This document shows, in pieces, positions 27,001-36,588 of a stretch of 64,000 bases of DNA (its first letter is position 1; every line of letters begins with the position of its first letter). Below the pieces are notes generated by a model. The model saw nothing but the letters and a program-made list of their open reading frames with translations. It had not been told where the DNA came from and ran no database searches. Both the position numbers and the translations under genes were made by a program. Source of the stretch: Mycetocola sp. (GTDB taxonomy: Bacteria > Actinomycetota > Actinomycetes > Actinomycetales > Microbacteriaceae); the NCBI RefSeq assembly GCF_025464835.1, contig NZ_JAODMP010000029.1, forward strand, positions 1-64,000, written 5' to 3'.

Positions 27001-28344
27001 GTGACTGAACAGACGCCGCGCGACGACGCGTTCGACGCCATTTTCGGATCAGACGACGACGGAGCGAACGCTCCAGCCGCGCAGGAACCAGCCACCGCTG
27101 CCGCGCCGATGTCGCGACGCGAAGCCCGCGAGCAAGCTGAGCGTGCCCGTGCAGACGCATCGCCGGAACCGAGCGCCCAAACCGATCCGGACGCCCCGGA
27201 GCAGCCCGCTGAGACGTCGGCCGTTGACCGGTCCGCGCGGCGTGCGGTGGCGGCATCCGACTACCCGCCACGTGAGAAACGCAGGAAGACCGGCTGGATT
27301 GCAGCACTCGTCGTACTGGTCCTGATCGGCGGTATCGGCGGCGGAGGGCTCTACGTCTGGAATACCTTCGAACCGCAGATCCGGAAGGTGATGAACTGGC
27401 AGGAACCGATCGACTACGAGGGCTCAGGCAGCGGCGAAGCCACGGTCTGGATCTCGGCTGGCGACACCGGGATCGACATCGCCCGCACCCTGAAGAACAG
27501 GGGAGTCACGAAGACCACCGACGCCTTCTACGAGCTGCTGCTCACCCGGAGTTCTGAACCGGTCTTCCACCCCGGTGTGTACAAACTCGCGAAAAAGATG
27601 AGTGCACAGTCAGCGCTCGACGCCCTGCTCGACCCCGCCAACAAGATCGAGCGAACAGTGCTCCTGCGGGAGGGCATCACCGGCGCCGAGATCCTGGCCG
27701 AACTCTCTGCCGGAACGGAGATCCCGCTCGAGGAGCTGCAGGCTGCAGTAGCCGACCCGACCGTCTACGGGATCCCCGCGACCGCACCGTCGATCGAAGG
27801 CTGGCTGTTCCCCGCCCTCTACACGTTCGACCCCGACCTCAGCGCGCAGGACGTCATCAAGGTGCTCGTCGACCGCACGATCACCTCGCTCGACAAGGCC
27901 GCCGTTCCTGTCGACGATCGTGAACGCATCCTCACCATCGCCTCGATCATCCAGCGCGAGGCACGCCTCGACGACGACTTCTACAAGGTCAGCCGTGTGA
28001 TCACCAACCGTCTCGCCGCGAACATGAAGCTCGAGATGGACTCGACGGCCCAGTACGGGGAGAATGCCGAACCCGGAACGGTCTGGTCGACGAAGGAAGC
28101 ACTCGAGTCCGACAATCCGTGGAACACCTACGTGCACACCGGTCTGCCCATCGGCCCGATAGCGAGCCCAGGGGACACCGCCATCGCAGCGGCCATGGCG
28201 CCGGCCGAGGGCACCTGGCTGTTCTTCGTCACCGTCAACCTTGAGACCGGTGAAACGGTGTTCACCAACACGGTCGCCGAACACGGCGCCGCGGTGAAGC
28301 AGTTGAGGGACTGGTGCAAGGCGAACCCGGACAAGGGCTGCTGA
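27001..28344 (+). CDS. mltG: Endolytic murein transglycosylase MltG
   Basis: MltG cleaves nascent glycan strands and is thought to set their length. The 447-aa product has a disordered, Ala/Pro/Glu-rich cytoplasmic N-terminus (1-95), one transmembrane helix (98-120), a LysM-like subdomain (IDIARTLKNRGV) and the catalytic YceG domain with the glutamate in ASIIQREA (about 318-325) and KLEMDSTAQYG. The cytoplasmic tail is longer than in E. coli MltG, as is usual in actinobacteria. Its stop overlaps aroE by 1 nt (TGATG), tying cell wall synthesis to the shikimate cluster in one transcript. Confidence 0.93.
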   Translation: MTEQTPRDDAFDAIFGSDDDGANAPAAQEPATAAAPMSRREAREQAERARADASPEPSAQTDPDAPEQPAETSAVDRSARRAVAASDYPPREKRRKTGWIAALVVLVLIGGIGGGGLYVWNTFEPQIRKVMNWQEPIDYEGSGSGEATVWISAGDTGIDIARTLKNRGVTKTTDAFYELLLTRSSEPVFHPGVYKLAKKMSAQSALDALLDPANKIERTVLLREGITGAEILAELSAGTEIPLEELQAAVADPTVYGIPATAPSIEGWLFPALYTFDPDLSAQDVIKVLVDRTITSLDKAAVPVDDRERILTIASIIQREARLDDDFYKVSRVITNRLAANMKLEMDSTAQYGENAEPGTVWSTKEALESDNPWNTYVHTGLPIGPIASPGDTAIAAAMAPAEGTWLFFVTVNLETGETVFTNTVAEHGAAVKQLRDWCKANPDKGC

Positions 28345-29207
28345 TGGTCGACCGCCTCGCCGTTTTCGGCTCTCCGATCGCACACTCCAAATCGCCGGTC
28401 CTGCACCGCACGGCGTATCGGCTGCTCGGCCTCGACTGGGAGTACGGGTCCCGCGACGTGGTCGCTGCGGACCTGCCAAGGGTCGTGAACGACCTCGACG
28501 ACGCCTGGCGGGGGCTGTCGCTGACCATGCCGCTGAAGCAGGTCGCGTACGATCTCGCCGGCACCCGCGACGCGATGGCGGAGCTCACCGGCGCCGTCAA
28601 TACGCTCCGATTCGTCGGCACAGGCGCAGATCGCGCCCTGTTCGGCTACAACACCGACGTCGCAGGCATCACGCGGGCGCTTGGGGCCATCGGTGTGACC
28701 GAAGCCCCTCACGTGCACATCCTCGGCGGGGGAGCGACGGCTGCCAGCGCCGTGGTCGCCGCAGCAGAGCTCGGCGCCATTTCCGTGTCGATCCTCGCCA
28801 GGTCGCCGGGAAAGTCCGAGCCGCTGATCGCACTCGGCCGTCGAGCCGGCCTCACCGTCGAGCTGGTCCCATTCGAGGACGCCGCACGCCTCCAGCAGCC
28901 GCAACTGGTGATCAGCACACTGCCGGGTGGGCCGCTGCCACCGGTCAGTTACCCCGCGTCGGTGCGTTCCCGTGCCGCGCTGCTCGACGTCGCATACGAG
29001 CCATGGCCGAGCAAGCTCGCGGCGATGTGGGCGGATGCCGGCAGCCCGGTCGCGAACGGGTTGTCGATGCTCGTGCAGCAGGCCCTCGTGCAGGTGCGGA
29101 TATTCGCGTTCAACGACCCCTTCCAGCCGCTTGAGGCCGAGGAGGATGTGCTCGCCGCCATGCTGGCATCCGCCGGGCTGGACGCTCGCGGCGTCCCGAG
29201 TTCCTGA
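28344..29207 (+). CDS. aroE: Shikimate dehydrogenase
   Basis: AroE reduces 3-dehydroshikimate to shikimate. The 287-aa product has the substrate-binding SPIAHSKSP (10-18), the catalytic lysine K65 (TMPLK) and a nucleotide-binding loop LGGGATAAS. ATG at 28344 overlaps the mltG stop. The frame is open further upstream, to 28314, but that would invade mltG. Downstream the order aroC, aroK, aroB, aroQ completes most of the late shikimate pathway. Confidence 0.94.
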   Translation: MVDRLAVFGSPIAHSKSPVLHRTAYRLLGLDWEYGSRDVVAADLPRVVNDLDDAWRGLSLTMPLKQVAYDLAGTRDAMAELTGAVNTLRFVGTGADRALFGYNTDVAGITRALGAIGVTEAPHVHILGGGATAASAVVAAAELGAISVSILARSPGKSEPLIALGRRAGLTVELVPFEDAARLQQPQLVISTLPGGPLPPVSYPASVRSRAALLDVAYEPWPSKLAAMWADAGSPVANGLSMLVQQALVQVRIFAFNDPFQPLEAEEDVLAAMLASAGLDARGVPSS

Positions 29208-29264
29208 CCGCCTCTGCCGTCCGAGCCGTCCGAGCGGGGCTGGCTACTGTGAAAGGATAGAGCC

Positions 29265-30476
29265 ATGCTTCGTTGGCTCACAGCCGGAGAGTCTCACGGC
29301 CCGGAACTCATTGCAATCGTCGAGGGTCTACCCGCCGGCGTCCCCGTCTCACTCGACGCCATTCGCGCCGACCTCGCCCGCCGGAAGCTCGGCTACGGGC
29401 GCGGATCGCGGATGAAGTTCGAGCAGGACGAGCTGAACATCTCTGGCGGTGTCCGCCACGGCTTCAGCCTGGGCAGCCCGGTCGCGGTGCGCATCGGGAA
29501 CACCGAGTGGCCCAAGTGGGTCGAGGTGATGAACCCGGAACCGGTCGAGGAGACCGAGAAGTCCCGCGGTCGCAGCGCGCCGTTGACCCGCCCACGCCCC
29601 GGGCACGCTGACCTCGTCGGAATGCAGAAGTACAACTTCGATGAAGCCCGACCCATCCTCGAACGCGCCAGTGCACGCGAGACCGCGGCGCGGGTTGCGC
29701 TCGGCGCAATCGCCCGCGGCTTCCTCGCCGAACTGGGCATCACGCTCGTCAGCCACACGCTCTCCATCGGCCCGGTCCGGGTCCCCGAGAACAGCACGCT
29801 GCCGACCCCCGCCGACGTCGACCGGCTCGACGCCGACCCGCTGCGCTGTTTCGACCCGGCCACCTCCCAGCTCATGGTCGCCGAAGTCGACGCTGCCAAG
29901 AAGGACGGAGACACACTCGGCGGCGTCGTCGAGGTCCTCGCCTACGGGTTGCCGCCCGGCCTCGGATCGCACGTTCATTGGGACCGCCGCCTCGACGGTC
30001 AGCTCGCTCAGGCGCTCATGGGTATCCAGGCCATCAAGGGTGTCGAGGTCGGAGACGGATTCCTCACAACGACCCGCCGTGGCTCCGCCGCACATGACGA
30101 GCTCTTCACCATCGACGACGAGATCGTCCGTTCCAGTGACAAAGCCGGCGGAACCGAGGGTGGAATGAGCACCGGAACCGTCCTGCGCGTCCGTGCAGGC
30201 ATGAAACCGATCGCAACCGTCCCTCACTCGTTGCGCACCGTCGACGTCGCTACCGGCGAGGCCGCAGGCGCCCACCACCAGCGCTCGGACGTCTGCGCCG
30301 TCCCTGCAGCCGGTGTCGTGGCTGAGGCCATGGTCGCCCTCGTCCTCGCGAACAGCGTTCTCGAGAAATTCGGTGGAGACGCCGTCGAAGAAACCAAACG
30401 CAACCTCGACTCGTATCTCGCCGCGATCCCGGCTGGGCTGAAGACGGCAACGGAATCAACGACAGAGCTCCCGTGA
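29265..30476 (+). CDS. aroC: Chorismate synthase
   Basis: AroC converts EPSP to chorismate using reduced FMN. The 403-aa product carries the three family signatures: GESHGPEL near residue 7, [15 protein letters not shown] near 101-115 with the FMN-binding residues, and [17 protein letters not shown] near 340. The start ATG has AAAGGA 9 nt upstream, and a -10-like TACTGT lies in the 57-nt gap after aroE, so a second promoter is possible here. It overlaps aroK by 4 nt (GTGA). Confidence 0.97.
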   Translation: MLRWLTAGESHGPELIAIVEGLPAGVPVSLDAIRADLARRKLGYGRGSRMKFEQDELNISGGVRHGFSLGSPVAVRIGNTEWPKWVEVMNPEPVEETEKSRGRSAPLTRPRPGHADLVGMQKYNFDEARPILERASARETAARVALGAIARGFLAELGITLVSHTLSIGPVRVPENSTLPTPADVDRLDADPLRCFDPATSQLMVAEVDAAKKDGDTLGGVVEVLAYGLPPGLGSHVHWDRRLDGQLAQALMGIQAIKGVEVGDGFLTTTRRGSAAHDELFTIDDEIVRSSDKAGGTEGGMSTGTVLRVRAGMKPIATVPHSLRTVDVATGEAAGAHHQRSDVCAVPAAGVVAEAMVALVLANSVLEKFGGDAVEETKRNLDSYLAAIPAGLKTATESTTELP

Positions 30477-30985
30477 GCGGCCAAGGGCTCCCGCTGCCCC
30501 TCGTCCTGATCGGACCGATGGGCGCCGGCAAAACGAAGGTGGGCCGCCGTGTCGCGCGTTCGCTCGACGTTCCGTTCATCGACACCGACAAACGCATCGT
30601 TGCCGACCACGGGGCGATCACCGACATCTTCGCCGACCGCGGCGAGCCGGCGTTCCGCGAGATGGAACGAGACGCGGTCACCGCTGCGCTGGCGGAGCCC
30701 GCCGTGGTCTCGCTCGGCGGGGGAGCGGTGCTCCACCCAGACACCCAGCGAGACCTCGCCGGCCACACCGTCGTCCTGCTCACCGTCACCGCAAACGCGG
30801 TCGCCGCACGCATCCGCACCGACAAACGGCCGCTGCTGAAGAACGGCACAGGGGACTGGCAGCGCATCTACGACGAACGCCGCCCGATTTATGAGCGGCT
30901 GGCGACGATCAGTGTCGACACATCGAGCGAGCCGATCGAGCGCATCGCCGAACGAATTGCCGACTGGGCGAGAGGACGCGCATGA
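30473..30985 (+). CDS. aroK: Shikimate kinase
   Basis: AroK phosphorylates shikimate at the 3-position with ATP. The 170-aa product has Walker A GPMGAGKT (14-21), the shikimate-binding DTDKRI and FREMER, and the LGGGAVL loop, all typical. It starts with GTG overlapping the aroC stop and its own stop overlaps aroB (ATGA), so aroC-K-B-Q are translationally coupled. Confidence 0.96.
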   Translation: MSGQGLPLPLVLIGPMGAGKTKVGRRVARSLDVPFIDTDKRIVADHGAITDIFADRGEPAFREMERDAVTAALAEPAVVSLGGGAVLHPDTQRDLAGHTVVLLTVTANAVAARIRTDKRPLLKNGTGDWQRIYDERRPIYERLATISVDTSSEPIERIAERIADWARGRA

Positions 30986-32058
30986 GCGAGATCACCACGA
31001 TAGAGGTCACAGGGACCGACGCGTACAGCGTCGAGGTGGGCCGCGGCATCCTCGATCGTCTCCCCGGGATGCTGGGAGACGGCGTCGCGAAGATCCTCCT
31101 CGTTCACCCGCCGACGCTCGGTGCGAAAGCCGAACAGCTCCGGGAAAGTCTCGCCGACCGGTACCAGGTGCTGCTCGCCGAGATCCCGGATGCCGAAACC
31201 GGTAAACGGGTGGAGGTCGCCGCGTTCTGCTGGCAAATCATGGGACAGGCGGACTTCACCCGCACAGACGCGGTTCTCGGGTTCGGCGGGGGAGCGACCA
31301 CCGACGTCGCAGGATTCGTCGCTGCCACCTTCCTGCGCGGAGTCCGGCTTGTGCAGGTGCCGACCTCGGTCGCCGGAATGGTGGACGCAGCCATCGGCGG
31401 CAAGACCGGCATCAACACCAACGAGGGCAAGAACCTCGTCGGATCGTTCTACGCCCCGGCCGGAGTCCTCGTCGACCTCGATCTGCTCGACACCCTGCCG
31501 AGGAACGAGATCCTCGCCGGTTTCGCCGAGATCGTGAAGTGCGGTTTCATCGCTGAACCGGAGATCCTCGATCTCATCGAGGCAGACGTCGACGTCGTCA
31601 CCGATCCCGCCAGCGAGGCCTTCCGGCGTGTCGTCGAGCTCTCCATCGCGCTCAAGGCGCGCGTCGTCAGCGAAGATTTCAAGGAGGGCGGCGTCCGCGA
31701 GATCCTCAACTACGGCCACACCCTCGGCCACGCGATCGAACACGCCGAGCGGTATCAGTGGCGCCACGGCGCCGCCGTCGCAGTCGGCATGATGTTCGCC
31801 GCCGAGCTGTCCCGTCTCGCTGGGCGGCTGCCGGACGCGGTCGCCGACCGGCACCGGAGCATCCTCGATTCACTCAACCTGCCGACTGAGTACCCGGTCG
31901 GCCGCTGGAACACCCTCCTCGCGACGATGCAGCGCGACAAGAAAGCCCGGGCTGGGATGCTTCGCTTCATCGTGCTCGACGACCTCGCCAAGCCGACGGT
32001 ACTCGCCGGCCCTGAAACAGCGTTGCTGTTCGCCGCCTACCAGGAGATCGGTTCATGA
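30982..32058 (+). CDS. aroB: 3-Dehydroquinate synthase
   Basis: AroB turns DAHP into 3-dehydroquinate with NAD+ and a divalent metal. The 358-aa product has the NAD-binding GFGGGATTDVAGF, the segment PTSVAGMVDAAIGGKTGINT and metal ligands in ..EIVKCGFI.. and NYGHTLGHAIEH. Length and order are normal. It is coupled to both neighbours by ATGA overlaps. Confidence 0.97.
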   Translation: MSEITTIEVTGTDAYSVEVGRGILDRLPGMLGDGVAKILLVHPPTLGAKAEQLRESLADRYQVLLAEIPDAETGKRVEVAAFCWQIMGQADFTRTDAVLGFGGGATTDVAGFVAATFLRGVRLVQVPTSVAGMVDAAIGGKTGINTNEGKNLVGSFYAPAGVLVDLDLLDTLPRNEILAGFAEIVKCGFIAEPEILDLIEADVDVVTDPASEAFRRVVELSIALKARVVSEDFKEGGVREILNYGHTLGHAIEHAERYQWRHGAAVAVGMMFAAELSRLAGRLPDAVADRHRSILDSLNLPTEYPVGRWNTLLATMQRDKKARAGMLRFIVLDDLAKPTVLAGPETALLFAAYQEIGS

Positions 32059-32492
32059 CAACGGTTCTCGTCCTCAACGGACCCAACCTCGGCCGGCTGG
32101 GCTCGCGGGAGCCGGACGTGTACGGCAGTGGCAACCTTGCCGACCTGCGTGCACTGCTGGAGTCGGACGCGCCTGACGGCGTCACGATCGACCTGCGGCA
32201 GACCAACGATGAGGCGGAACTGATCGGCTGGCTCTACGAGGCCGTGGACTCCGGATGGCCGGTCATCCTGAACCCCGCCGCGTTCACGCACTACAGCTAC
32301 GCCCTCCGCGATGCCGCTGCACTGGTATCCAGGGCCGGCCTGCCGTTGGTCGAGGTCCACATCACCAACCCGCACACGCGCGAAACGTTCAGGCACACGA
32401 GCGTCATCTCCGCTGTCGCGACCGGTGTCATCGCCGGCTTCGGATTCGACTCCTACCGGCTCGCGTTGACGGCTGTCACCCGCACCGGCTGA
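32055..32492 (+). CDS. aroQ: 3-Dehydroquinate dehydratase, type II
   Basis: AroQ dehydrates 3-dehydroquinate to 3-dehydroshikimate. The 145-aa length and the motifs LNGPNLGRLGSREPDVYG (catalytic Tyr23), NPAAFTHYSYALRDA and VHITNPHTRETFRH identify the dodecameric type II enzyme rather than type I AroD. It is the last gene of the aro run. A new promoter for efp follows. Confidence 0.96.
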   Translation: MTTVLVLNGPNLGRLGSREPDVYGSGNLADLRALLESDAPDGVTIDLRQTNDEAELIGWLYEAVDSGWPVILNPAAFTHYSYALRDAAALVSRAGLPLVEVHITNPHTRETFRHTSVISAVATGVIAGFGFDSYRLALTAVTRTG

Positions 32493-32546
32493 GCGTCTCC
32501 GGGCTTCCCGGCCTGCGGCGTCTTTGGCGCCGGGTCGCCCGGCAGG

Positions 32547-32576
32547 TAAACTTTCCCAGACGGCCCCGTCGGGCCG
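32547..32576 (+). promoter_or_regulatory. Predicted efp promoter and 5' hairpin
   Basis: A -10-like TAAACT at 32547-32552 is followed by the hairpin CGGCCC-CGTC-GGGCCG at 32561-32576, which would sit at the very 5' end of the transcript. No consensus Shine-Dalgarno sequence precedes the efp ATG. A 5'-terminal hairpin may protect the mRNA. Confidence 0.4.
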
Positions 32577-32609
32577 AACCTCTTCCCACTGAAATGGAAC
32601 CCCCTCTTC

Positions 32610-33173
32610 ATGGCATCTACCGCCGACATCCGAAACGGAATCGTCCTCAACATCGACGGCCAGCTCTGGAACGTCATCGAATTCCAGCACGTCAAGCCAG
32701 GCAAGGGCGGCGCCTTCGTCCGCACCAAGCTGAAGAACGTCGTCTCGGGCAAGACCGTCGACCGGACCTACAACGCCGGCACGAAGATCGACATCGAGAA
32801 CGTCGACCGTCGCGACTTCACCTACCTGTACCAGGACGGTGAGTCGTTCGTCTTCATGGACGTCGCCGACTACGACCAGCTCACCGTCCCGGGCACCATC
32901 GTCGGCGACGCAGCGAACTTCATGCTCGAAAACCAGGCTGTCACTATCGCGCTCAACAACGGCAACCCGCTGTACGTTGAGTTGCCGGCATCCGTCACTC
33001 TGGAGATCACCTACACCGAGCCTGGCCTCCAGGGCGACCGCTCAACCGGGGGCACCAAGCCCGCGACGGTTGAGACCGGCTACGAGATCCAGGTCCCGCT
33101 GTTCCTCGAGCAGGGAACCAAGGTCAAGGTCGACACGCGTACCGGTGATTACATGGGCCGCGTCAACGACTAG
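32610..33173 (+). CDS. efp: Elongation factor P
   Basis: EF-P binds between the ribosomal P and E sites and relieves stalling at polyproline. The 187-aa product has the three domains of the family and the tip loop KPGKGGAF with lysine K32. Actinobacterial EF-P of this type is thought to work with an unmodified lysine, and no modification gene is seen nearby. The stop overlaps nusB by 1 nt (TAGTG). Confidence 0.97.
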   Translation: MASTADIRNGIVLNIDGQLWNVIEFQHVKPGKGGAFVRTKLKNVVSGKTVDRTYNAGTKIDIENVDRRDFTYLYQDGESFVFMDVADYDQLTVPGTIVGDAANFMLENQAVTIALNNGNPLYVELPASVTLEITYTEPGLQGDRSTGGTKPATVETGYEIQVPLFLEQGTKVKVDTRTGDYMGRVND

Positions 33174-33586
33174 TGAGCGCCCGCAGCAAAGCCCGTAAAA
33201 GGGCTCTCGACATTCTCTATGGTGCCGATCTTCGTGAGATGCCCCTGCGCGATGCCCTGACCGTCGAGGCGCGGCGCGCGGCGAGCGAACCGCAGCGTGA
33301 AGCGTCCTGGCTCTACGCCCGCGACATCGTCGACGGCATCATCGACAATGCCGAAGAGATCGACGAACAGATCGAGACGTACGCCCAGGGCTGGACGCTC
33401 GCCCGGATGCCCGCCGTCGACCGCGCGATCCTCCGGATCGGCGTGTGGGAGGTACTCTTCAACGACGAGATCCCCGCCGCCGTCGCGATCGACGAAGCGG
33501 TTGAATCAGCCAAGACCCTGTCGACCGACGATTCGGCCGGTTTCGTCAACGGACTGCTCGGTAAGATCGCGCAGGCAAACGGCTAG
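33173..33586 (+). CDS. nusB: Transcription antitermination factor NusB
   Basis: NusB binds boxA RNA with S10 and supports rRNA antitermination. The 137-aa all-helical product starts SARSKARKRALDILYGAD and has the conserved RMPAVDRAILRIGVWEVLF and ..AVAIDEAVESAKTLSTDDSAGFVNGLLGKI. It starts with GTG overlapping the efp stop. A long hairpin follows that probably ends the transcript. Confidence 0.95.
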   Translation: MSARSKARKRALDILYGADLREMPLRDALTVEARRAASEPQREASWLYARDIVDGIIDNAEEIDEQIETYAQGWTLARMPAVDRAILRIGVWEVLFNDEIPAAVAIDEAVESAKTLSTDDSAGFVNGLLGKIAQANG

Positions 33587-33598
33587 TCGCTGCCTCTG

Positions 33599-33638
33599 AA
33601 CGCCCGCCCATCGCATCCGTTGTGATCGGGTGGGCGTT
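33599..33638. terminator. Hairpin terminator between nusB and the convergent monooxygenase gene
   Basis: AACGCCC 33599-33605 pairs with GGGCGTT 33632-33638. The stem continues through a G-T pair, CCC/GGG and further short pairing to a loop near 33616-33620. There is no U-tract, as is common for actinobacterial terminators. The position between convergent genes suggests bidirectional use. Confidence 0.6.
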
Positions 33639-33720
33639 CTGCTGTTGACGGCCCACTACCGCGAGCCGGCGTTCGCGTGGCCGAGCGCGGCGAATACACC
33701 GCGCCTGCTCGACCGCAGCC

Positions 33721-34857
33721 TCAAATCGGCTGGCTGACCGGCGTGCGGTCGAGCAGCTTCACGATGCCGGTGACCGCCGCCCGGCCTGCCCGGTTCGCGC
33801 CGATCGTCGACGACGACGGGCCGTACCCGACGAGGTGCACACGACGATCGGACGCCACGGCCGTGCCGTCCATCACGATGCCTCCACCCGGCTGGCGCAG
33901 ATGCAGCGGGGAGAGGTGATCGAGTGCTGCGCGGAACCCGGTGGCCCAGAGAATCACATCCGCCCGCTGGAAGGAGCCGTCGGCGAGGCGGACGCCCCCG
34001 GGTTCGATCGAGGCGAACATCGGATGCCGCTCCAGCACACCGCGTGACGCCGCTGCGCGCAGCGCGGGTGTCCAGATCAACCCGGTGACCGACACGACGC
34101 TCTGCGGCGGAAGGCCCTGCCTGACCCTTTCCTCGACGAGGGCGACGGCGTCGGAGCCGGCTGCGCTGTCGAACTCCGCCTCACGCCAGACCGGTTCGCG
34201 CCGGGTGAACCAGGTCGTCGTCGCCACCACCGAAATCTCATCCAGCAGCTGCACAGCCGAGATACCGCCGCCGACCACGACGACGTGCCTGCCGGCGAAT
34301 TCCTCTTTCGACACATAGTCGGCAACGTGAAGCTGGCGCCCACGGAAGCTCGACTGGCCCGGATAGAGCGGCCAGAACGGGCGGGTCCAGGTGCCGGTGG
34401 CGTTGATCACGGCGCGCGCCGACCAGCTGCCGGCATCCGTCTCTACACGCAGGCGCCCGTCCGGATCCTCGTTCTCGCGACGAACACCGGTCGCCCGGAC
34501 CGGCCGCACGATGGCGAGGCCGAGTTCGCGCTCGTAGCGGTCGAAGTACCCGGTCAGGAACTCCGAACTCGGCTGGGTCGGGTCGACGTCCGGTTTCGGG
34601 ATGCCGGGAAGGTCGCTGATCCCGTTCACCGTCGCCATCACCAGGCTCTTCCAGCGGTGTCGCCAGGCGCCGCCCGGTCCGTCCTCCGCGTCCAGGACGA
34701 CGTAGCGGCGTGCATCCGTCGTCACGTCGTTCCCGGCGGGGGTGAATCCGCGCCGCTGCAGGTGATACGCGGCTGAAAGCCCCGCCTGCCCGGCCCCGAT
34801 CACGACGACGTCCGCGTCGATCGGCGTTGGGGTGGGGGAGTCGGGAGTCACACCCAC
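33721..34857 (-). CDS. Flavin-dependent monooxygenase-like NAD(P)/FAD oxidoreductase
   Basis: The protein is about 378 aa. It has an N-terminal FAD-binding Rossmann motif [13 protein letters not shown], the GGAWRHRW region typical of flavin monooxygenases and CzcO-type flavoproteins, a second NADPH-binding motif [11 protein letters not shown], and the C-terminal [14 protein letters not shown] (ATG motif). It should oxygenate a small nucleophilic or carbonyl substrate, or act as a related reductase, but the substrate is not visible. The frame is open to 34983. GTG at 34857 or 34851 removes a non-conserved N-terminal stretch, and neither has a strong ribosome site. The gene is divergent from pyrR. 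Confidence 0.85.
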   Translation of the reverse strand: MGVTPDSPTPTPIDADVVVIGAGQAGLSAAYHLQRRGFTPAGNDVTTDARRYVVLDAEDGPGGAWRHRWKSLVMATVNGISDLPGIPKPDVDPTQPSSEFLTGYFDRYERELGLAIVRPVRATGVRRENEDPDGRLRVETDAGSWSARAVINATGTWTRPFWPLYPGQSSFRGRQLHVADYVSKEEFAGRHVVVVGGGISAVQLLDEISVVATTTWFTRREPVWREAEFDSAAGSDAVALVEERVRQGLPPQSVVSVTGLIWTPALRAAASRGVLERHPMFASIEPGGVRLADGSFQRADVILWATGFRAALDHLSPLHLRQPGGGIVMDGTAVASDRRVHLVGYGPSSSTIGANRAGRAAVTGIVKLLDRTPVSQPI

Positions 34858-35036
34858 CTGTAACGCCGAGCGCGCGGAAGTCCTTCCCGCCGTTCCCTCC
34901 CGGTCTTCCGCGCACAACTCCGCCACACCGCAGCACCCCGCACCGCGCGCATCCGAAGATCCGCGGACAACCCCCGCCGCCACCGCCGCCCAGACGGAGT
35001 TGTGCGCACCGCACCAGGAACGCCCGAACCGGCTGG

Positions 35037-35092
35037 TAAGGTGGAGGAACCCGACAACCTTTAAAGCCGTCCAGAGAGACGGAGAAGGGAGT
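35037..35092 (+). promoter_or_regulatory. pyr operon promoter and PyrR-binding RNA hairpin at the pyrR ribosome site
   Basis: A -10-like TAAGGT at 35037-35042 starts a short leader. The hairpin CCGTC 35067-35071 / GACGG 35078-35082 has the loop CAGAGA and is preceded by TTTAAAG. This matches the PyrR-recognition element (UCCAGAGAG-type loop) known from Bacillus and mycobacteria. The Shine-Dalgarno GAGAAGGGAG begins directly after the stem. Binding of PyrR-UMP would therefore block ribosomes, as proposed for Mycobacterium smegmatis, rather than cause attenuation. No terminator/antiterminator pair is visible. Confidence 0.8.
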
Positions 35093-35098
35093 CAGCAT

Positions 35099-35638
35099 AT
35101 GAGTGCGCGCGTCGTACTTCAGCAGGCTGACATCGCCCGAGCGCTGACCCGGATCTCACACGAGATCCTGGAGTCCAACCGAGGCGCAGACGACCTCGTC
35201 CTCCTCGGAATACCGACCCGCGGCGTGCTCCTCGCCGACCGCATCGCAGGCATCATCTCCGAGATCACCGGCACGCCGATGGAAGCCGGGTCGCTCGACG
35301 TGACCATGTACCGGGATGACCTGGCGAAGCATCCGACCCGGACACCGGCGCCCACACGCATCCCCGCATCCGGCATCGACGGCAAGACCGTGATCCTCGT
35401 CGATGACGTGCTCTACTCGGGTCGCACCATCCGGGCCGCCCTCGACGCGATCAACGACATCGGCCGCCCCCGCGCCGTGCGCCTCGCAGCGCTTGTCGAT
35501 CGGGGCCATCGGGAACTCCCCATCCGCCCGGACTACGTCGGCAAGAACCTCCCGAGTGCACAGACCGAGCGCATCAACGTGCGGCTCGCGGAACTCGACG
35601 GCGCCGACCTGGTCTCGATCGATTCGGCGGCCAGCTGA
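35099..35638 (+). CDS. pyrR: Bifunctional pyr operon regulator / uracil phosphoribosyltransferase PyrR
   Basis: PyrR senses UMP/UTP against PRPP and binds pyr mRNA, and it has some UPRTase activity. The 179-aa product has the PRPP-binding motif [13 protein letters not shown] (98-110) and the conserved [13 protein letters not shown] and [11 protein letters not shown] at 35099 follows GAGAAGGGAG, although the frame is open back to 34832. It leads a 1-nt-overlap operon with pyrB and probably represses its own translation through the leader hairpin. Confidence 0.96.
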   Translation: MSARVVLQQADIARALTRISHEILESNRGADDLVLLGIPTRGVLLADRIAGIISEITGTPMEAGSLDVTMYRDDLAKHPTRTPAPTRIPASGIDGKTVILVDDVLYSGRTIRAALDAINDIGRPRAVRLAALVDRGHRELPIRPDYVGKNLPSAQTERINVRLAELDGADLVSIDSAAS

Positions 35639-36585
35639 TGCGTCACCTGCTATCCACCCGTGACCTCGACCAGGAATCAGCGGTACGGCTGCTCGACGTC
35701 GCAGAAGACATGGCTGACACCCAGCAGCGTGAAGTCAAGAAGCTGCCAACGCTGCGCGGCAAGACCGTCGTCAACCTCTTCTTCGAGGACTCCACCCGCA
35801 CGAGGATCTCGTTCGAAGCCGCCTCCAAGCGCCTGTCAGCGGACGTCATCAACTTCAGCGCCAAAGGATCAAGCGTCTCGAAGGGCGAGAGCCTCAAGGA
35901 CACAGCGCAGACTCTGCAGGCGATGGGCGCCGACGCCGTCGTCATCCGTCACCCCGCATCCGGCGCCCCCCAGACCCTGGCGACGAGCGGCTGGATCGAC
36001 GCCGGCATCCTCAACGCCGGCGACGGAACGCACGAGCACCCGACGCAGGCGCTGCTCGACGCGTTCACCATCCGCAAACGGGTGCACGGAATCGCCTCCC
36101 GCGGCAGAAACCTCGACGGACTGTCCGTCACCATCGTCGGCGACATCCTGCACTCCCGGGTCGCCCGGTCCAACGTGTGGCTGCTGACGACACTCGGTGC
36201 CACCGTCACCCTCGTCGCGCCGCCAACGCTCGTCCCCGTCGATACCCGGGCCTGGCCGGTGACCATCAGCTACGACCTCGACGAGGCACTCGCTGCGGGC
36301 CCGGATGTCGTGATGATGCTCCGGATCCAGGGCGAACGGATGCGTGACGCCTTCTTCCCCAACAGCCGCGAGTATTCGAGACGCTGGGGACTCGACGACG
36401 GGCGGCTGCACAGGTTGGATCCGACTACCATTGTCATGCACCCCGGGCCAATGAACCGGGGCCTCGAAATCTCCGCTGCTGCCGCCGACTCACCCATGTC
36501 CACCGTGCGTGAACAGGTCACCAACGGGGTTTCCGTGCGGATGGCCGCACTGTACCTGCTGCTTTCCGGCGATCGGGAGAACTGA
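35638..36585 (+). CDS. pyrB: Aspartate carbamoyltransferase catalytic subunit
   Basis: PyrB makes carbamoyl-aspartate, the first committed pyrimidine step. The 315-aa product has the carbamoyl-phosphate motif STRTR (52-56), [14 protein letters not shown] and [12 protein letters not shown]. No PyrI regulatory subunit gene follows, so control is expected at the expression level. ATG overlaps the pyrR stop (TGATG). Confidence 0.97.
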   Translation: MRHLLSTRDLDQESAVRLLDVAEDMADTQQREVKKLPTLRGKTVVNLFFEDSTRTRISFEAASKRLSADVINFSAKGSSVSKGESLKDTAQTLQAMGADAVVIRHPASGAPQTLATSGWIDAGILNAGDGTHEHPTQALLDAFTIRKRVHGIASRGRNLDGLSVTIVGDILHSRVARSNVWLLTTLGATVTLVAPPTLVPVDTRAWPVTISYDLDEALAAGPDVVMMLRIQGERMRDAFFPNSREYSRRWGLDDGRLHRLDPTTIVMHPGPMNRGLEISAAAADSPMSTVREQVTNGVSVRMAALYLLLSGDREN

Positions 36586-36588
36586 GAA

